Below, in pieces: positions 54,137 through 63,193 of a stretch of DNA of 64,000 nucleotides (positions are counted from its first letter, which is position 1; every line of letters begins with the position of its first letter). A model generated the notes under the pieces. That model worked only from the letters and a program-made list of their open reading frames with translations. It was not told the DNA's origin and did no database searches. The DNA lies in NCBI GenBank assembly GCA_963169355.1, contig CAUJCR010000008.1, forward strand, positions 1-64,000, written 5' to 3'. The stretch is from Bacteroidota bacterium. Its GTDB lineage: Bacteria > Bacteroidota > Bacteroidia > B-17B0 > Aurantibacillaceae. A program made the translations under genes and the position numbers.

Positions 54137-56273
54137 AAAAGGCATATTATCAAGAGTATATCTTATATACATATTATTATGTGTATTTGCCTTAGCTATT
54201 GTGTATCGCATGTTGGTTATTCAATTTAAAGAAGGAGAAACTTGGCGAGCCAAAGCAGAAGCCTTTACAACACAGGTACACGAAATAGAGGCAGTAAGAG
54301 GCAACATCTTTGATATAAATGGTAATTTACTTGCTACATCCTTACCATATTATGAAGTAGCCGTAGATATTAACGCTCCGTCTATTGATAAAAAATTATT
54401 TGAAAGCAAAGTTGACTCATTAGGAATGATGATTGCTAATTTGTTTAAAGATAAATCACAAAAAGAATATACGAAGCTATTGCGGAAAGCCAGAAAAAGC
54501 GGGGATAGATATGTAGTGATTAAACGCAATGTGTCTTATAAAGATTTACAAACTTTAAAAACATTTCCAATTTTCAGAAAAGGACGCAGAGGCGGACTTG
54601 TTACCTTACAAACTAATAAGCGCGAACGCCCGTTTAAGATGTTAGCCGCACGTACAATTGGTATGGCAAGAACAGGCATTAAACCTGTTGGTTTAGAAGG
54701 CGCTTACGATTCTGTTTTAATGGGCATTAGTGGTAAACGATTAATGCAAAAAATTGCAGGTGGTGTATGGCGTCCAATTAATGACGATAATGAAGTTGAA
54801 CCTAAAGATGGTAGTGATTTATATACCACACTCGATATTAATATTCAGGATGTTGCTGAGAGTGCTTTATTGAAAACATTAATTAAAAACAATGCTTCTC
54901 ATGGCTGCGCTATTTTAATGGAAGTAAAAACAGGTGCCATAAAAGCAATTGCCAATTTACGCAGAAGCGGTAAAGATTCAAGTTCTTATACCTATTCCGA
55001 AGACTTGAACTATGCTATTGCTTATGCTACTGAACCAGGTTCTACTTTTAAACTAGCTTCTTATTTAGCAGTAATGGATGATTATGATGTAAGCTTAGAA
55101 GAGAAAATACAAGTAGGTAATGGTGAGGTTACTTATTATAATAAAACCATTAAAGACTCACATGCACCTGAGTCTCCTACTTTAACTCTACAAAGGGCAT
55201 TTGAAGTTTCATCAAATGTGGCGGCAGCAAAAACAATTACGAAATATTACGCTAAAGATCCACAAAAATATATCGACAAGTTATATTCATTCCACCTCAA
55301 TGAACCATTAAGTTTATCAATTCCTGGCGAAGGAAAACCTAGAATAAAAAATACAAAGAGCAAAGATTGGTCGGGTATTTCGTTACCTCAAATTAGTTAT
55401 GGTTACGAATCATTAATCACACCACTTCAAACACTCACATTATATAATGCCATTGCCAACGATGGTAAAATGGTGCGCCCACGTTTTGAAAATGAAATTA
55501 GAAGAAATGGAAAATGTATTAAAACATTTACTACAGAGGTAATAGATGAACAAATTGTGAAAGCAAGCACTGTAAAAAAAGCTAAACAAATGCTAGAGGG
55601 GGTGGTACAAAACGGAAGTGGAAAAGGATTAAATATTACTGCTTTTAAAGTAGGTGGGAAGACTGGCACAGCCCAAATTGCGGGTGCAAGAAGAGGTAGT
55701 GCAAACACTGCTTATGGCGATATTGGAAACAGAAATTATCAAGCTTCGTTTGTAGGTTATTTCCCAGCAGATAATCCATTATACTCTTGCATTGTTGTAA
55801 TTAACTCTCCAAGTAATGGCGTGTATTATGGAGGCTTAGTTGCAGGTCCAGTATTTAAAGAAATTGCGGAGAAAGTTTACTCTGGTAGTTTAGATTTTAT
55901 CGCTCCTATTAATCAAAAACAAAACTTGCTTACTAAAGCACCTGATGTTATCAATACTAAAAATAATGAACTAACACTTATTGCCAACTCATTTAATATT
56001 CCAAGCATAAGTAAGGATGCAGAAAACAACTATGTGAAAAGAAATGTGAGTGACTCAAGTAGCATTGCCCTTTTACCTATTCAAATAGAAACACAACTTA
56101 AAAAAGGCGTTGTTCCTAATCTTAATGGCTTATCGGCTAAAGACGCTTTGTATTTATTAGAAAACTCAGGGCTACATGTAAAAATAGTAGGAATGGGTTC
56201 GGTAAAAAAACAATCGGTTGAGGCAGGACAAAAGTTTAACAAAGGAGATAAAATAACACTCATACTCAGTTAA
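54126..56273 (+). CDS. ftsI: division transpeptidase FtsI (PBP3) with PASTA domain
   Basis: FtsI cross-links septal peptidoglycan in the periplasm. The 715-residue class B PBP starts at GTG, has one N-terminal helix (about 10-32), a dimerisation domain starting VRGNIFDINGNLLATS, and a transpeptidase domain with SxxK at Ser306-Lys309 (EPGSTFKLAS), SxN at 362-364 (VSSNVAA) and KTG at 512-514 (VGGKTGTAQ). A single PASTA domain (about 650-715) binds peptidoglycan. No upstream ATG fits the overlap with ftsL, so GTG is accepted. Confidence 0.95.
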   Translation: MENKKGILSRVYLIYILLCVFALAIVYRMLVIQFKEGETWRAKAEAFTTQVHEIEAVRGNIFDINGNLLATSLPYYEVAVDINAPSIDKKLFESKVDSLGMMIANLFKDKSQKEYTKLLRKARKSGDRYVVIKRNVSYKDLQTLKTFPIFRKGRRGGLVTLQTNKRERPFKMLAARTIGMARTGIKPVGLEGAYDSVLMGISGKRLMQKIAGGVWRPINDDNEVEPKDGSDLYTTLDINIQDVAESALLKTLIKNNASHGCAILMEVKTGAIKAIANLRRSGKDSSSYTYSEDLNYAIAYATEPGSTFKLASYLAVMDDYDVSLEEKIQVGNGEVTYYNKTIKDSHAPESPTLTLQRAFEVSSNVAAAKTITKYYAKDPQKYIDKLYSFHLNEPLSLSIPGEGKPRIKNTKSKDWSGISLPQISYGYESLITPLQTLTLYNAIANDGKMVRPRFENEIRRNGKCIKTFTTEVIDEQIVKASTVKKAKQMLEGVVQNGSGKGLNITAFKVGGKTGTAQIAGARRGSANTAYGDIGNRNYQASFVGYFPADNPLYSCIVVINSPSNGVYYGGLVAGPVFKEIAEKVYSGSLDFIAPINQKQNLLTKAPDVINTKNNELTLIANSFNIPSISKDAENNYVKRNVSDSSSIALLPIQIETQLKKGVVPNLNGLSAKDALYLLENSGLHVKIVGMGSVKKQSVEAGQKFNKGDKITLILS

Positions 56274-56280
56274 CAAAAAC

Positions 56281-57744
56281 ATGAAGTTGTTAAGTAACAT
56301 ATTATACAAAACAAGTATTGAAGAAGTTATTGGGAGCACCAATATCTCAGTATCAACTATTACCTTTGATTCTCGTCAGGTTACTGCCCATACATTATTT
56401 GTAGCTATTAAAGGAACCGTTTCTGACGGACATCAATTTATTAATACAGCCATCCAAAACGGCGCTACTGCCATCATTTGCGAAACATTGCCCCCTGAGA
56501 TACAAGCAAATGTAACTTACATTAAAGTTCCAAACTCATCAGCAGCATTGGGATTTGTAGCTTGCAATTATTATGGTAATCCATCTGAAAAATTAAAATT
56601 AATTGGTATTACAGGCACTAATGGAAAAACAACTACGGTAACTCTATTATTTAATTTATTTAAAGGCTTAGGTTATCATGTTGGTTTATTATCTACAGTT
56701 GAAAATAAAATTAATGACACCATAATTCCTTCTACTCACACCACACCTGATGCCTTAAAGTTAAATGAACTTTTAGCTAAAATGGTAGAAGAGAAATGTG
56801 AGTATGTGTTTATGGAAGTAAGTTCACATGCTGTTGTTCAACATCGTATAACAGGGCTACATTTTACAGTAGCTGCATTTTCTAACATCACACACGATCA
56901 TTTAGATTATCATAAAACATTTGAAGAATACATTAAAGCTAAGAAAGGATTTTTTGATGCTTTATCAGAAGATGCTTTTGCACTTACCAATAAAGATGAC
57001 AAAAATGGCGAGGTGATGTTACAAAACACGAAAGCAAAAAAATTCACTTATAGCCTTCGTTCGGTTGCTGATTTTAAATGTAAAGTTATCGAAAATCATT
57101 TGAATGGTTTATTATTAAATATCGACAACCAAGAAGTGTGGGTAAAATTAATAGGCTCTTTTAATGCTTACAATGTATTAGTAGTATATGCTATTTCTCA
57201 AATTTTAAATCAAGAAAAAACTAAAGTATTAACTACACTTAGCAACTTAAACTCTGTTGAAGGACGTTTTCAATATATTAAATCTAAAGATGAAATTGTG
57301 GCGATAGTTGATTATGCTCACACGCCAGATGCCCTAAAAAATGTTTTAGAAACAATTAAAGATATTAGAACAGGTAACGAACAAGTAATTACACTAGTTG
57401 GGTGTGGTGGCGATAGAGATGCTGCTAAGCGTCCTATTATGGCACAAATTGCTTGTGCTTATAGCGACAAAGTAATTCTAACAAGTGATAACCCAAGAAG
57501 TGAAAATCCTGAAGATATTTTAAATCAAATGCAAGCTGGTATTAATCCAGCAGATGCAAGAAAAACTTTAAGAATAAGTGATAGAAAAGAAGCTATTAAA
57601 ACAGCTAGCACGCTTGCTAAAAGAGGCGACATTATTTTGATTGCTGGTAAGGGGCATGAAAAATATCAAGAAATAAAAGGCGTCAAACATCCATTTGATG
57701 ATTTTGAAATTGTAAAACAAACATTTGAACTACTATCGATATAA
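56281..57744 (+). CDS. murE: UDP-MurNAc-tripeptide synthetase (meso-DAP type)
   Basis: MurE adds the third amino acid to UDP-MurNAc-Ala-Glu in the cytosol. The 487 residues show FDSRQVTAHTLFVAIKG, the P-loop ITGTNGKTTT (110-119), the EVSSHAVVQHR segment and the DNPR motif at 403-406, which specifies meso-diaminopimelate rather than lysine. It begins 7 bp after ftsI. Confidence 0.96.
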   Translation: MKLLSNILYKTSIEEVIGSTNISVSTITFDSRQVTAHTLFVAIKGTVSDGHQFINTAIQNGATAIICETLPPEIQANVTYIKVPNSSAALGFVACNYYGNPSEKLKLIGITGTNGKTTTVTLLFNLFKGLGYHVGLLSTVENKINDTIIPSTHTTPDALKLNELLAKMVEEKCEYVFMEVSSHAVVQHRITGLHFTVAAFSNITHDHLDYHKTFEEYIKAKKGFFDALSEDAFALTNKDDKNGEVMLQNTKAKKFTYSLRSVADFKCKVIENHLNGLLLNIDNQEVWVKLIGSFNAYNVLVVYAISQILNQEKTKVLTTLSNLNSVEGRFQYIKSKDEIVAIVDYAHTPDALKNVLETIKDIRTGNEQVITLVGCGGDRDAAKRPIMAQIACAYSDKVILTSDNPRSENPEDILNQMQAGINPADARKTLRISDRKEAIKTASTLAKRGDIILIAGKGHEKYQEIKGVKHPFDDFEIVKQTFELLSI

Positions 57745-57750
57745 CACACT

Positions 57751-59016
57751 ATGATATATTATTTATTTCAATACTTAGATCAACTTAACTTTCCAGGCGC
57801 TGGAGTATTTCAATACATTTCTTTCCGTGCTGCGCTCGCCCTTATGACATCTTTGTTAATATCCATGGTGTTTGGAAAACGTATTATCAACTTCATCAGA
57901 AAAAAACAAATTGGAGAAACAGTTAGAGAGTTAGGCCTGGCAGGACAAACAGAAAAAGCAGGAACTCCAACAATGGGTGGCTTAATTATTCTTGCAGCTA
58001 TTATTACACCTACTCTTTTGTTTGCAAAACTTCACAATGTATATATCATATTAATGTTAATCTCCACAGTGTGGTTAGGTGCAATTGGTTTCTTAGATGA
58101 TTATATTAAAGTATTCAAAAAAAATAAAGAAGGTTTACAAGGTAAATTTAAAGTCATCGGACAAATAGGCATTGGCTTATTAGTTGGGGCGGTGTTATTT
58201 TTTCATCCTGATGTGGTTATCAAAGAACGCGTGAGTGCAAATCAACAAAGTGCTTATTCATTCGACGAAGCCATCAGTAAAACATCGCATTTAAAATTAC
58301 CTAAGTATTCTTCAGAAACTACCAAAACAATTAAAACCACCATCCCATTTGTAAAAAACAATGAATTTGATTACGCTAAAGTTCTTTCATTTATGGGAGA
58401 TAAAGCTGTTCAATATGGTTGGATTATTTTTATTCCGATTGTTATTTTAATTGTAACAGCTGTATCAAACGGAGCAAATATTACAGATGGTATTGATGGA
58501 CTTGCGGCAGGTACAAGTGCTATTATTGGAACTACGCTTGGTATTTTAGCTTATGTAAGCGGTAACACCATCTTTGCCGATTATCTAAACATTATGTACA
58601 TACCACACACTGGCGAGTTGGTGGTATTTATGGCTGCCTTTGTAGGAGCCTGTGTTGGATTCTTATGGTACAACGCTTTTCCAGCACAAGTATTTATGGG
58701 CGATACTGGAAGTTTAGCAATAGGTGGAATTATTGCAGTGTATGCTATTGCCATTCGTAAAGAGTTACTCATTCCTATTTTATGTGGAATCTTTTTAGTA
58801 GAAAACGTATCGGTTATACTTCAAGTTTATTATTTCAAATACCAGAAAAAGAAAAGAGGCATTGAGTACGCTCGAGAGAATCGCTTATTTAAAATGGCAC
58901 CTCTTCACCATCATTATCAAAAACTTGGATTTCATGAAAGTAAAATTGTGATGCGATTTTTCATCATTGGAATCATGTTAGCAGCACTCACCATTGTAAC
59001 CTTAAAATTAAGATAA
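57751..59016 (+). CDS. mraY: phospho-N-acetylmuramoyl-pentapeptide-transferase
   Basis: MraY makes lipid I at the inner membrane. The 421-residue protein has about ten transmembrane helices and the motifs [39 protein letters not shown] and [20 protein letters not shown]. It is about 60 residues longer than the E. coli enzyme; the extra residues (about 151-215) form a soluble loop between helices, a feature seen in Bacteroidota. It follows murE by 6 bp. Confidence 0.96.
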   Translation: MIYYLFQYLDQLNFPGAGVFQYISFRAALALMTSLLISMVFGKRIINFIRKKQIGETVRELGLAGQTEKAGTPTMGGLIILAAIITPTLLFAKLHNVYIILMLISTVWLGAIGFLDDYIKVFKKNKEGLQGKFKVIGQIGIGLLVGAVLFFHPDVVIKERVSANQQSAYSFDEAISKTSHLKLPKYSSETTKTIKTTIPFVKNNEFDYAKVLSFMGDKAVQYGWIIFIPIVILIVTAVSNGANITDGIDGLAAGTSAIIGTTLGILAYVSGNTIFADYLNIMYIPHTGELVVFMAAFVGACVGFLWYNAFPAQVFMGDTGSLAIGGIIAVYAIAIRKELLIPILCGIFLVENVSVILQVYYFKYQKKKRGIEYARENRLFKMAPLHHHYQKLGFHESKIVMRFFIIGIMLAALTIVTLKLR

Positions 59017-59020
59017 GAAC

Positions 59021-60367
59021 TTGAATAAAAGAATTGTCATATTAGGAAGTGGCGAAAGCGGTGTAGGTAGTGCAATTTTAGCACTAGCTAAAGGCTTCGA
59101 CGTGTTTGTATCTGACAAAAACACCATTCAAGAAAAATATAAAACTCAATTAATAGAACATCAAATTGATTTTGAAGAAGGTACTCATACTCTAGAAAAA
59201 ATCTTAAATGCTCATGAAATAATTAAAAGTCCTGGCATTCCAGATAAAGCAGAAATTATTGTAAAAGCGAAAGAGAAAAATATTTCCGTTATCTCCGAAA
59301 TCGAATTTGCAGGACGTTACACACAAGCTAAAAAAATTTGTATTACAGGTAGTAATGGCAAAACAACTACTACACTATTAACATATCATATTCTTAAAAA
59401 AGCAGGATATAATGTAGGCTTAGCAGGCAATGTAGGAAAAAGTTTTGCTTATCAGGTAGCAAAAGAAAATTTTGATTATTATGTTTTAGAATTAAGCAGC
59501 TTTCAATTAGATGGCATGTATGAATTTAAAGCCGATGTTGCTGTTTTATTAAATATTACCCCTGATCATTTAGATAGATACGACTATAAGTTTGAAAATT
59601 ATGTAGCATCTAAATTTAGAATTACACAAAATTTAACTTCAACCGAAGCCTTTGTGTATTGTGCGGATGATGAAGCCATGCAAGACTACATGAAACATCA
59701 TTCTTTTAAAGCAGAGTTGGTGCCATTTAGTATTAAAAAGAAAATTGACGGGAATGGTGCTTACTTAACTAACAATGAAATAACCCTTAATTATAATAAT
59801 AACCCTAAACCCTTAATTATGACAATTGAACAATTAGCCTTAGCTGGTAAACACAATGTTTACAACTCAATGGCAGCATCAATGGCTGCTCGCATCGTAG
59901 ATATCCGTAAAGATATTATCCGCGAAAGTTTAGAAGACTTTGTAAACGTAGAGCACCGTTTAGAATTTGTATCTTCTATTAATGGTGTTGAATTTATTAA
60001 CGACTCAAAAGCTACAAATGTAAACTCAGCATGGTATGCGTTAGAGAGTATGCAAAAACCAACCGTTTGGATAATGGGCGGTCAGGATAAAGGTAATAAC
60101 TACGAAGAGTTAATTGACTTAGTAAAAGAAAAAGTAAAAGCCATTGTATGCTTAGGTGTAAACAACAAAAAAATTATTAAAGCATTTAAAGGCACTGTTG
60201 AAACGATTATTGAAACAGGTTCTGCAGCCGAAGCTGTAGCAGTAGCAAATAAATTAGCTACCAAAGGAGATGCCGTTTTATTATCTCCTGCTTGTGCTAG
60301 TTTTGATTTATTTGAGAATTACGAAGATAGAGGTCAACAATTTAAAGCAGCTGTAAGATCGTTATAA
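59021..60367 (+). CDS. murD: UDP-MurNAc-L-alanine:D-glutamate ligase
   Basis: MurD adds D-glutamate to UDP-MurNAc-Ala. The 448 residues begin at a TTG (no nearby ATG fits) with a dinucleotide-fold N-domain (VILGSGESGVGSA), central ATPase with P-loop GSNGKTTTTL (about 112-121) and NITPDHLDRY, and C-terminal domain with FINDSKATN at 325-333 and LSPACASFD. All three domains are intact. It is immediately followed by a separate gene that repeats only the third domain. Confidence 0.95.
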   Translation: MNKRIVILGSGESGVGSAILALAKGFDVFVSDKNTIQEKYKTQLIEHQIDFEEGTHTLEKILNAHEIIKSPGIPDKAEIIVKAKEKNISVISEIEFAGRYTQAKKICITGSNGKTTTTLLTYHILKKAGYNVGLAGNVGKSFAYQVAKENFDYYVLELSSFQLDGMYEFKADVAVLLNITPDHLDRYDYKFENYVASKFRITQNLTSTEAFVYCADDEAMQDYMKHHSFKAELVPFSIKKKIDGNGAYLTNNEITLNYNNNPKPLIMTIEQLALAGKHNVYNSMAASMAARIVDIRKDIIRESLEDFVNVEHRLEFVSSINGVEFINDSKATNVNSAWYALESMQKPTVWIMGGQDKGNNYEELIDLVKEKVKAIVCLGVNNKKIIKAFKGTVETIIETGSAAEAVAVANKLATKGDAVLLSPACASFDLFENYEDRGQQFKAAVRSL

Positions 60368-60368
60368 T

Positions 60369-60836
60369 ATGAAAGAGAGCGTAATTGGACAAAAAACATT
60401 TTCGATTAGTCGTGAGACTGATCATAGCTTTGAATTTGTAGCTACAATAAATGATGTAACATTTATTAATGACTCTAAGGCTACCAATGCTAAGGCTACA
60501 GTAGAAAGTATTAATTCTGTAGATACTGAATTGGTAGTCATATTAGGTGGAGATGATATGAAAACAGATTATTCTTGGTTTAATAATGTAAATTATTACA
60601 ACATAAAAACGGTGATATATTATGGTCGTCGTTTCCCCGAAATTAAGAATATCTTTAATAAGCATGTCATGCTTATTGTAGCAGATAATTTAGAAAGTAG
60701 TGTAGCTATAGCAAAACAAAATGCTTTAAAAAATCAGGCTGTCTTATTTTCGCCAGCTTGTCCTAGTTACGACCCCTTTGATAATTATAAAAATCGTGGA
60801 AACAAGTTTAAAGAACTTGTTTTACAAAACAGTTAA
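60369..60836 (+). CDS. free-standing MurD C-terminal-domain protein
   Basis: The 155-residue protein aligns only with the third (glutamate-ligase C) domain of MurD: FEFVATINDVTFINDSKATN (FINDSKATN at 32-40 is identical to MurD 325-333), VVILGGDD, and LFSPACPSYDPFDNYKNRG. It has no UDP-binding and no ATPase domain. The rest differs strongly from the intact MurD next door, so it is an old, maintained copy rather than a fresh tandem duplication or a frameshift fragment. It has its own ATG one base after the murD stop and sits before ftsW. The GG-x-x-K lysine of MurD is replaced or shifted (GGDDMK). A binding or regulatory role is inferred. Confidence 0.8.
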   Translation: MKESVIGQKTFSISRETDHSFEFVATINDVTFINDSKATNAKATVESINSVDTELVVILGGDDMKTDYSWFNNVNYYNIKTVIYYGRRFPEIKNIFNKHVMLIVADNLESSVAIAKQNALKNQAVLFSPACPSYDPFDNYKNRGNKFKELVLQNS

Positions 60837-60868
60837 TTATTACACTAACATTAAGCTAAATATCACTA

Positions 60869-62026
60869 ATGAAACAGTTTGCTTACTTAAAAGGCGATAG
60901 AGTCATTTGGGCAGTAGTTTTTCTACTCTCATTGCTTTCTATTTTAGTGGTATATAGTTCTGTTGTTACATTAGCACATAAATACAAGCAAGGAAATACC
61001 GAGGCGTATCTTATTAAACATGCTTTTACAATTATAGGTGGAATCTTAATTATGTACATCACCCACAAAGTAAGATACACATTGTTTTCAAGAGTGGCGC
61101 AGTTTGGAATATTTCTAGTAATCCCATTACTTATTTTTACTTTACTAAAGGGAGTAAGTGCTGGCGATGCAAGTAGATGGGTTGAAATACCAGGGTTAGG
61201 GTTAACATTTCAATCGTCTGATGTTGCTAAAATTATTCTTATCATTTATGTTGCTCGTGCGTTAACAATACATCAAGGTAAGTTAACCGATTTAAAATCG
61301 GTATTTAGATATTTACTTTTGCCAATTGGTGTTATTTGCTTATTAATATTTCCTGCCAACTTTTCTACTGCAGCTCTATTATTTGTCAATTGTTTATTCC
61401 TCATGTTTATTGGTGGAATTAACTTTAAAGTTATAGGAAAAATAATTGGCATTTGTGTATTAGTAGGCACTATTACCCTTGGCTGGATACTCCTTTCGCC
61501 AGAAACCTTTCCTACAAAACGAGCTATTACATGGAATAATCGTATCGAAAACTTCTCGAAGGGAGATTCTGAAAGTAATTATCAAAGCGACCAAGCAAAA
61601 ATTGCAATTGCTACTGGAGGTATTCTTGGAAAAGGCCCAGGCAATAGTACGCAACGTGCATTTTTACCACAAGCCTCCTCCGATTTTATTTATGCCATTA
61701 TCATTGAAGAGTACGGTGTGGTAGCTGGTTTTGTGCTTATTTTTTTATATATGATTTTATTATTTAGAGGCATTCGTATCTTAAGAGATTCAGAAAAACC
61801 CTTTGGCGGATTAATGGCTATTGGCTTGAGTTTTAGTTTAGTGTTTCAAGCACTTATTAATATGGCTGTTGCAGTTAATTTATTTCCTGTAACTGGTCAA
61901 CCTCTTCCTTTAGTAAGTATGGGTGGAACATCTATTTGGTTTACCTGCCTTGCTATTGGTATTATTTTAAGTGTAAGTAAAATAAACGAAGAAAAAGATA
62001 CAAAAGAAAAAATAGCTACTGAATAA
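60869..62026 (+). CDS. ftsW: peptidoglycan glycosyltransferase FtsW
   Basis: FtsW polymerises septal glycan from lipid II, working with FtsI. The 385-residue SEDS protein has about ten transmembrane helices and the family motifs KGVSAGDASRWVEIPGLGLT, FQSSDVAKIILIIYVAR, GKGPGNSTQRAFLPQASSDF, FIYAIIIEEYG and TGQPLPLVSMGGTS. It lies between the MurD C-domain gene and murG in the dcw order. It starts 32 bp after the previous stop. Confidence 0.95.
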   Translation: MKQFAYLKGDRVIWAVVFLLSLLSILVVYSSVVTLAHKYKQGNTEAYLIKHAFTIIGGILIMYITHKVRYTLFSRVAQFGIFLVIPLLIFTLLKGVSAGDASRWVEIPGLGLTFQSSDVAKIILIIYVARALTIHQGKLTDLKSVFRYLLLPIGVICLLIFPANFSTAALLFVNCLFLMFIGGINFKVIGKIIGICVLVGTITLGWILLSPETFPTKRAITWNNRIENFSKGDSESNYQSDQAKIAIATGGILGKGPGNSTQRAFLPQASSDFIYAIIIEEYGVVAGFVLIFLYMILLFRGIRILRDSEKPFGGLMAIGLSFSLVFQALINMAVAVNLFPVTGQPLPLVSMGGTSIWFTCLAIGIILSVSKINEEKDTKEKIATE

Positions 62027-62068
62027 TAATAACATCCGTACTATTTAAAATGATGTAATAATAAAAAC

Positions 62069-63193
62069 ATGAAACCATTAAAAGTAATATTAAGCGGTGG
62101 CGGCACTGGAGGACATATCTTTCCAGCAGTAGCTATTGCTAATGAAATAAAAAAAATGGTTCCTCATGCCGATATATTATTTGTGGGTGCATTAGGTAAA
62201 ATGGAAATGGAAAAAGTACCTCATGCTGGCTATAAAATTATTGGTGTTCCAATTGCAGGCTTACAACGAGGAAAAATTTTCGCGAATTTAAAACTTCCAT
62301 TTTTATTACTTAAAAGTTGGTTAAAAACAAAAAAAATAATTGATGAATTTAAACCACAAGTTGTAATTGGAACAGGAGGCTATGCTTCATTTCCAGTTCT
62401 TAAAACCGCTTCGGATAAAGGCATTCCTACACTCTTACAAGAACAAAATTCATTTGCTGGAAAAACAAATAAAATTTTATCGAAAAAGGCTAGTAAAATT
62501 TGTGTAGCCTACGAAGGCATGGAGCAATTTTTTCCGAAGGAGAAAATAATTTTAACTGGCAATCCTGTTCGTCAAGATTTAAAAAACGTAAAGCAACACA
62601 AACAAGAGGCTCAACAATTTTTTAAACTAGACGCTACTAAAAAAACAATATTAGTTATAGGCGGTAGTTTAGGCGCACGAACCATTAATGAAGCAATAGG
62701 GCAAGAACTAAAGTATATTGCCGAGCATAATATTCAACTAATTTGGCAAACAGGAAAAGGATATTTTGAAACAGCCAAACAACAATGTGCTGCTTTTTCT
62801 CAACAACAAATTTTTGCATTTGATTTTATTACCCGAATGGATTTAGCCTATGCTTGTGCTGATGTTGTGATTTCGAGGGCGGGCGCCAGTTCTGTTTCCG
62901 AACTTTGTAATATAGGTATGCCTTGTGTTTTGGTACCTTCGCCTAATGTTGCCGAAGACCATCAAACTAAAAATGCCATGGCATTGGTTAATAAAAACGC
63001 CGCTATCCTTGTAAAAGATAATGAGGCAAAAACCAAATTAGTAAAACAAGCAATTGATTTAATTAATAATAACTCTTTACAAGAAACATTAACTAAAAAT
63101 ATAAGTCAAATGGCTTATTATAATTCGGCCAATGTTATTGCAACAGAAGTACTAAAATTAGCAGGATACGCAGATGAACATACTAAATTATAA
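62069..63193 (+). CDS. murG: UDP-GlcNAc:lipid I transferase MurG
   Basis: MurG adds GlcNAc to lipid I at the cytoplasmic membrane face, giving lipid II. The 374 residues show the GGTGGHIFPAVAIANEI loop near the N-terminus, GTGGYASFPVL, QEQNSFAGKTNKIL, GGSLGARTINEA and the C-terminal AGASSVSELCNIGMPCVLVP motif. The length is typical. Its end overlaps the start of murC by 20 bp. Confidence 0.96.
   Translation: MKPLKVILSGGGTGGHIFPAVAIANEIKKMVPHADILFVGALGKMEMEKVPHAGYKIIGVPIAGLQRGKIFANLKLPFLLLKSWLKTKKIIDEFKPQVVIGTGGYASFPVLKTASDKGIPTLLQEQNSFAGKTNKILSKKASKICVAYEGMEQFFPKEKIILTGNPVRQDLKNVKQHKQEAQQFFKLDATKKTILVIGGSLGARTINEAIGQELKYIAEHNIQLIWQTGKGYFETAKQQCAAFSQQQIFAFDFITRMDLAYACADVVISRAGASSVSELCNIGMPCVLVPSPNVAEDHQTKNAMALVNKNAAILVKDNEAKTKLVKQAIDLINNNSLQETLTKNISQMAYYNSANVIATEVLKLAGYADEHTKL

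Noticed and set aside
60369-60836. MurD C-domain gene considered as a frameshifted piece of murD
   Set aside because: The neighbouring murD has its own complete C-terminal domain, so the second domain is additional and not a broken continuation.
61479-61724. 81-codon frame within ftsW
   Set aside because: It overlaps the conserved GKGPGNSTQRAF and QASSDF motifs of FtsW in another frame, so it is a shadow.
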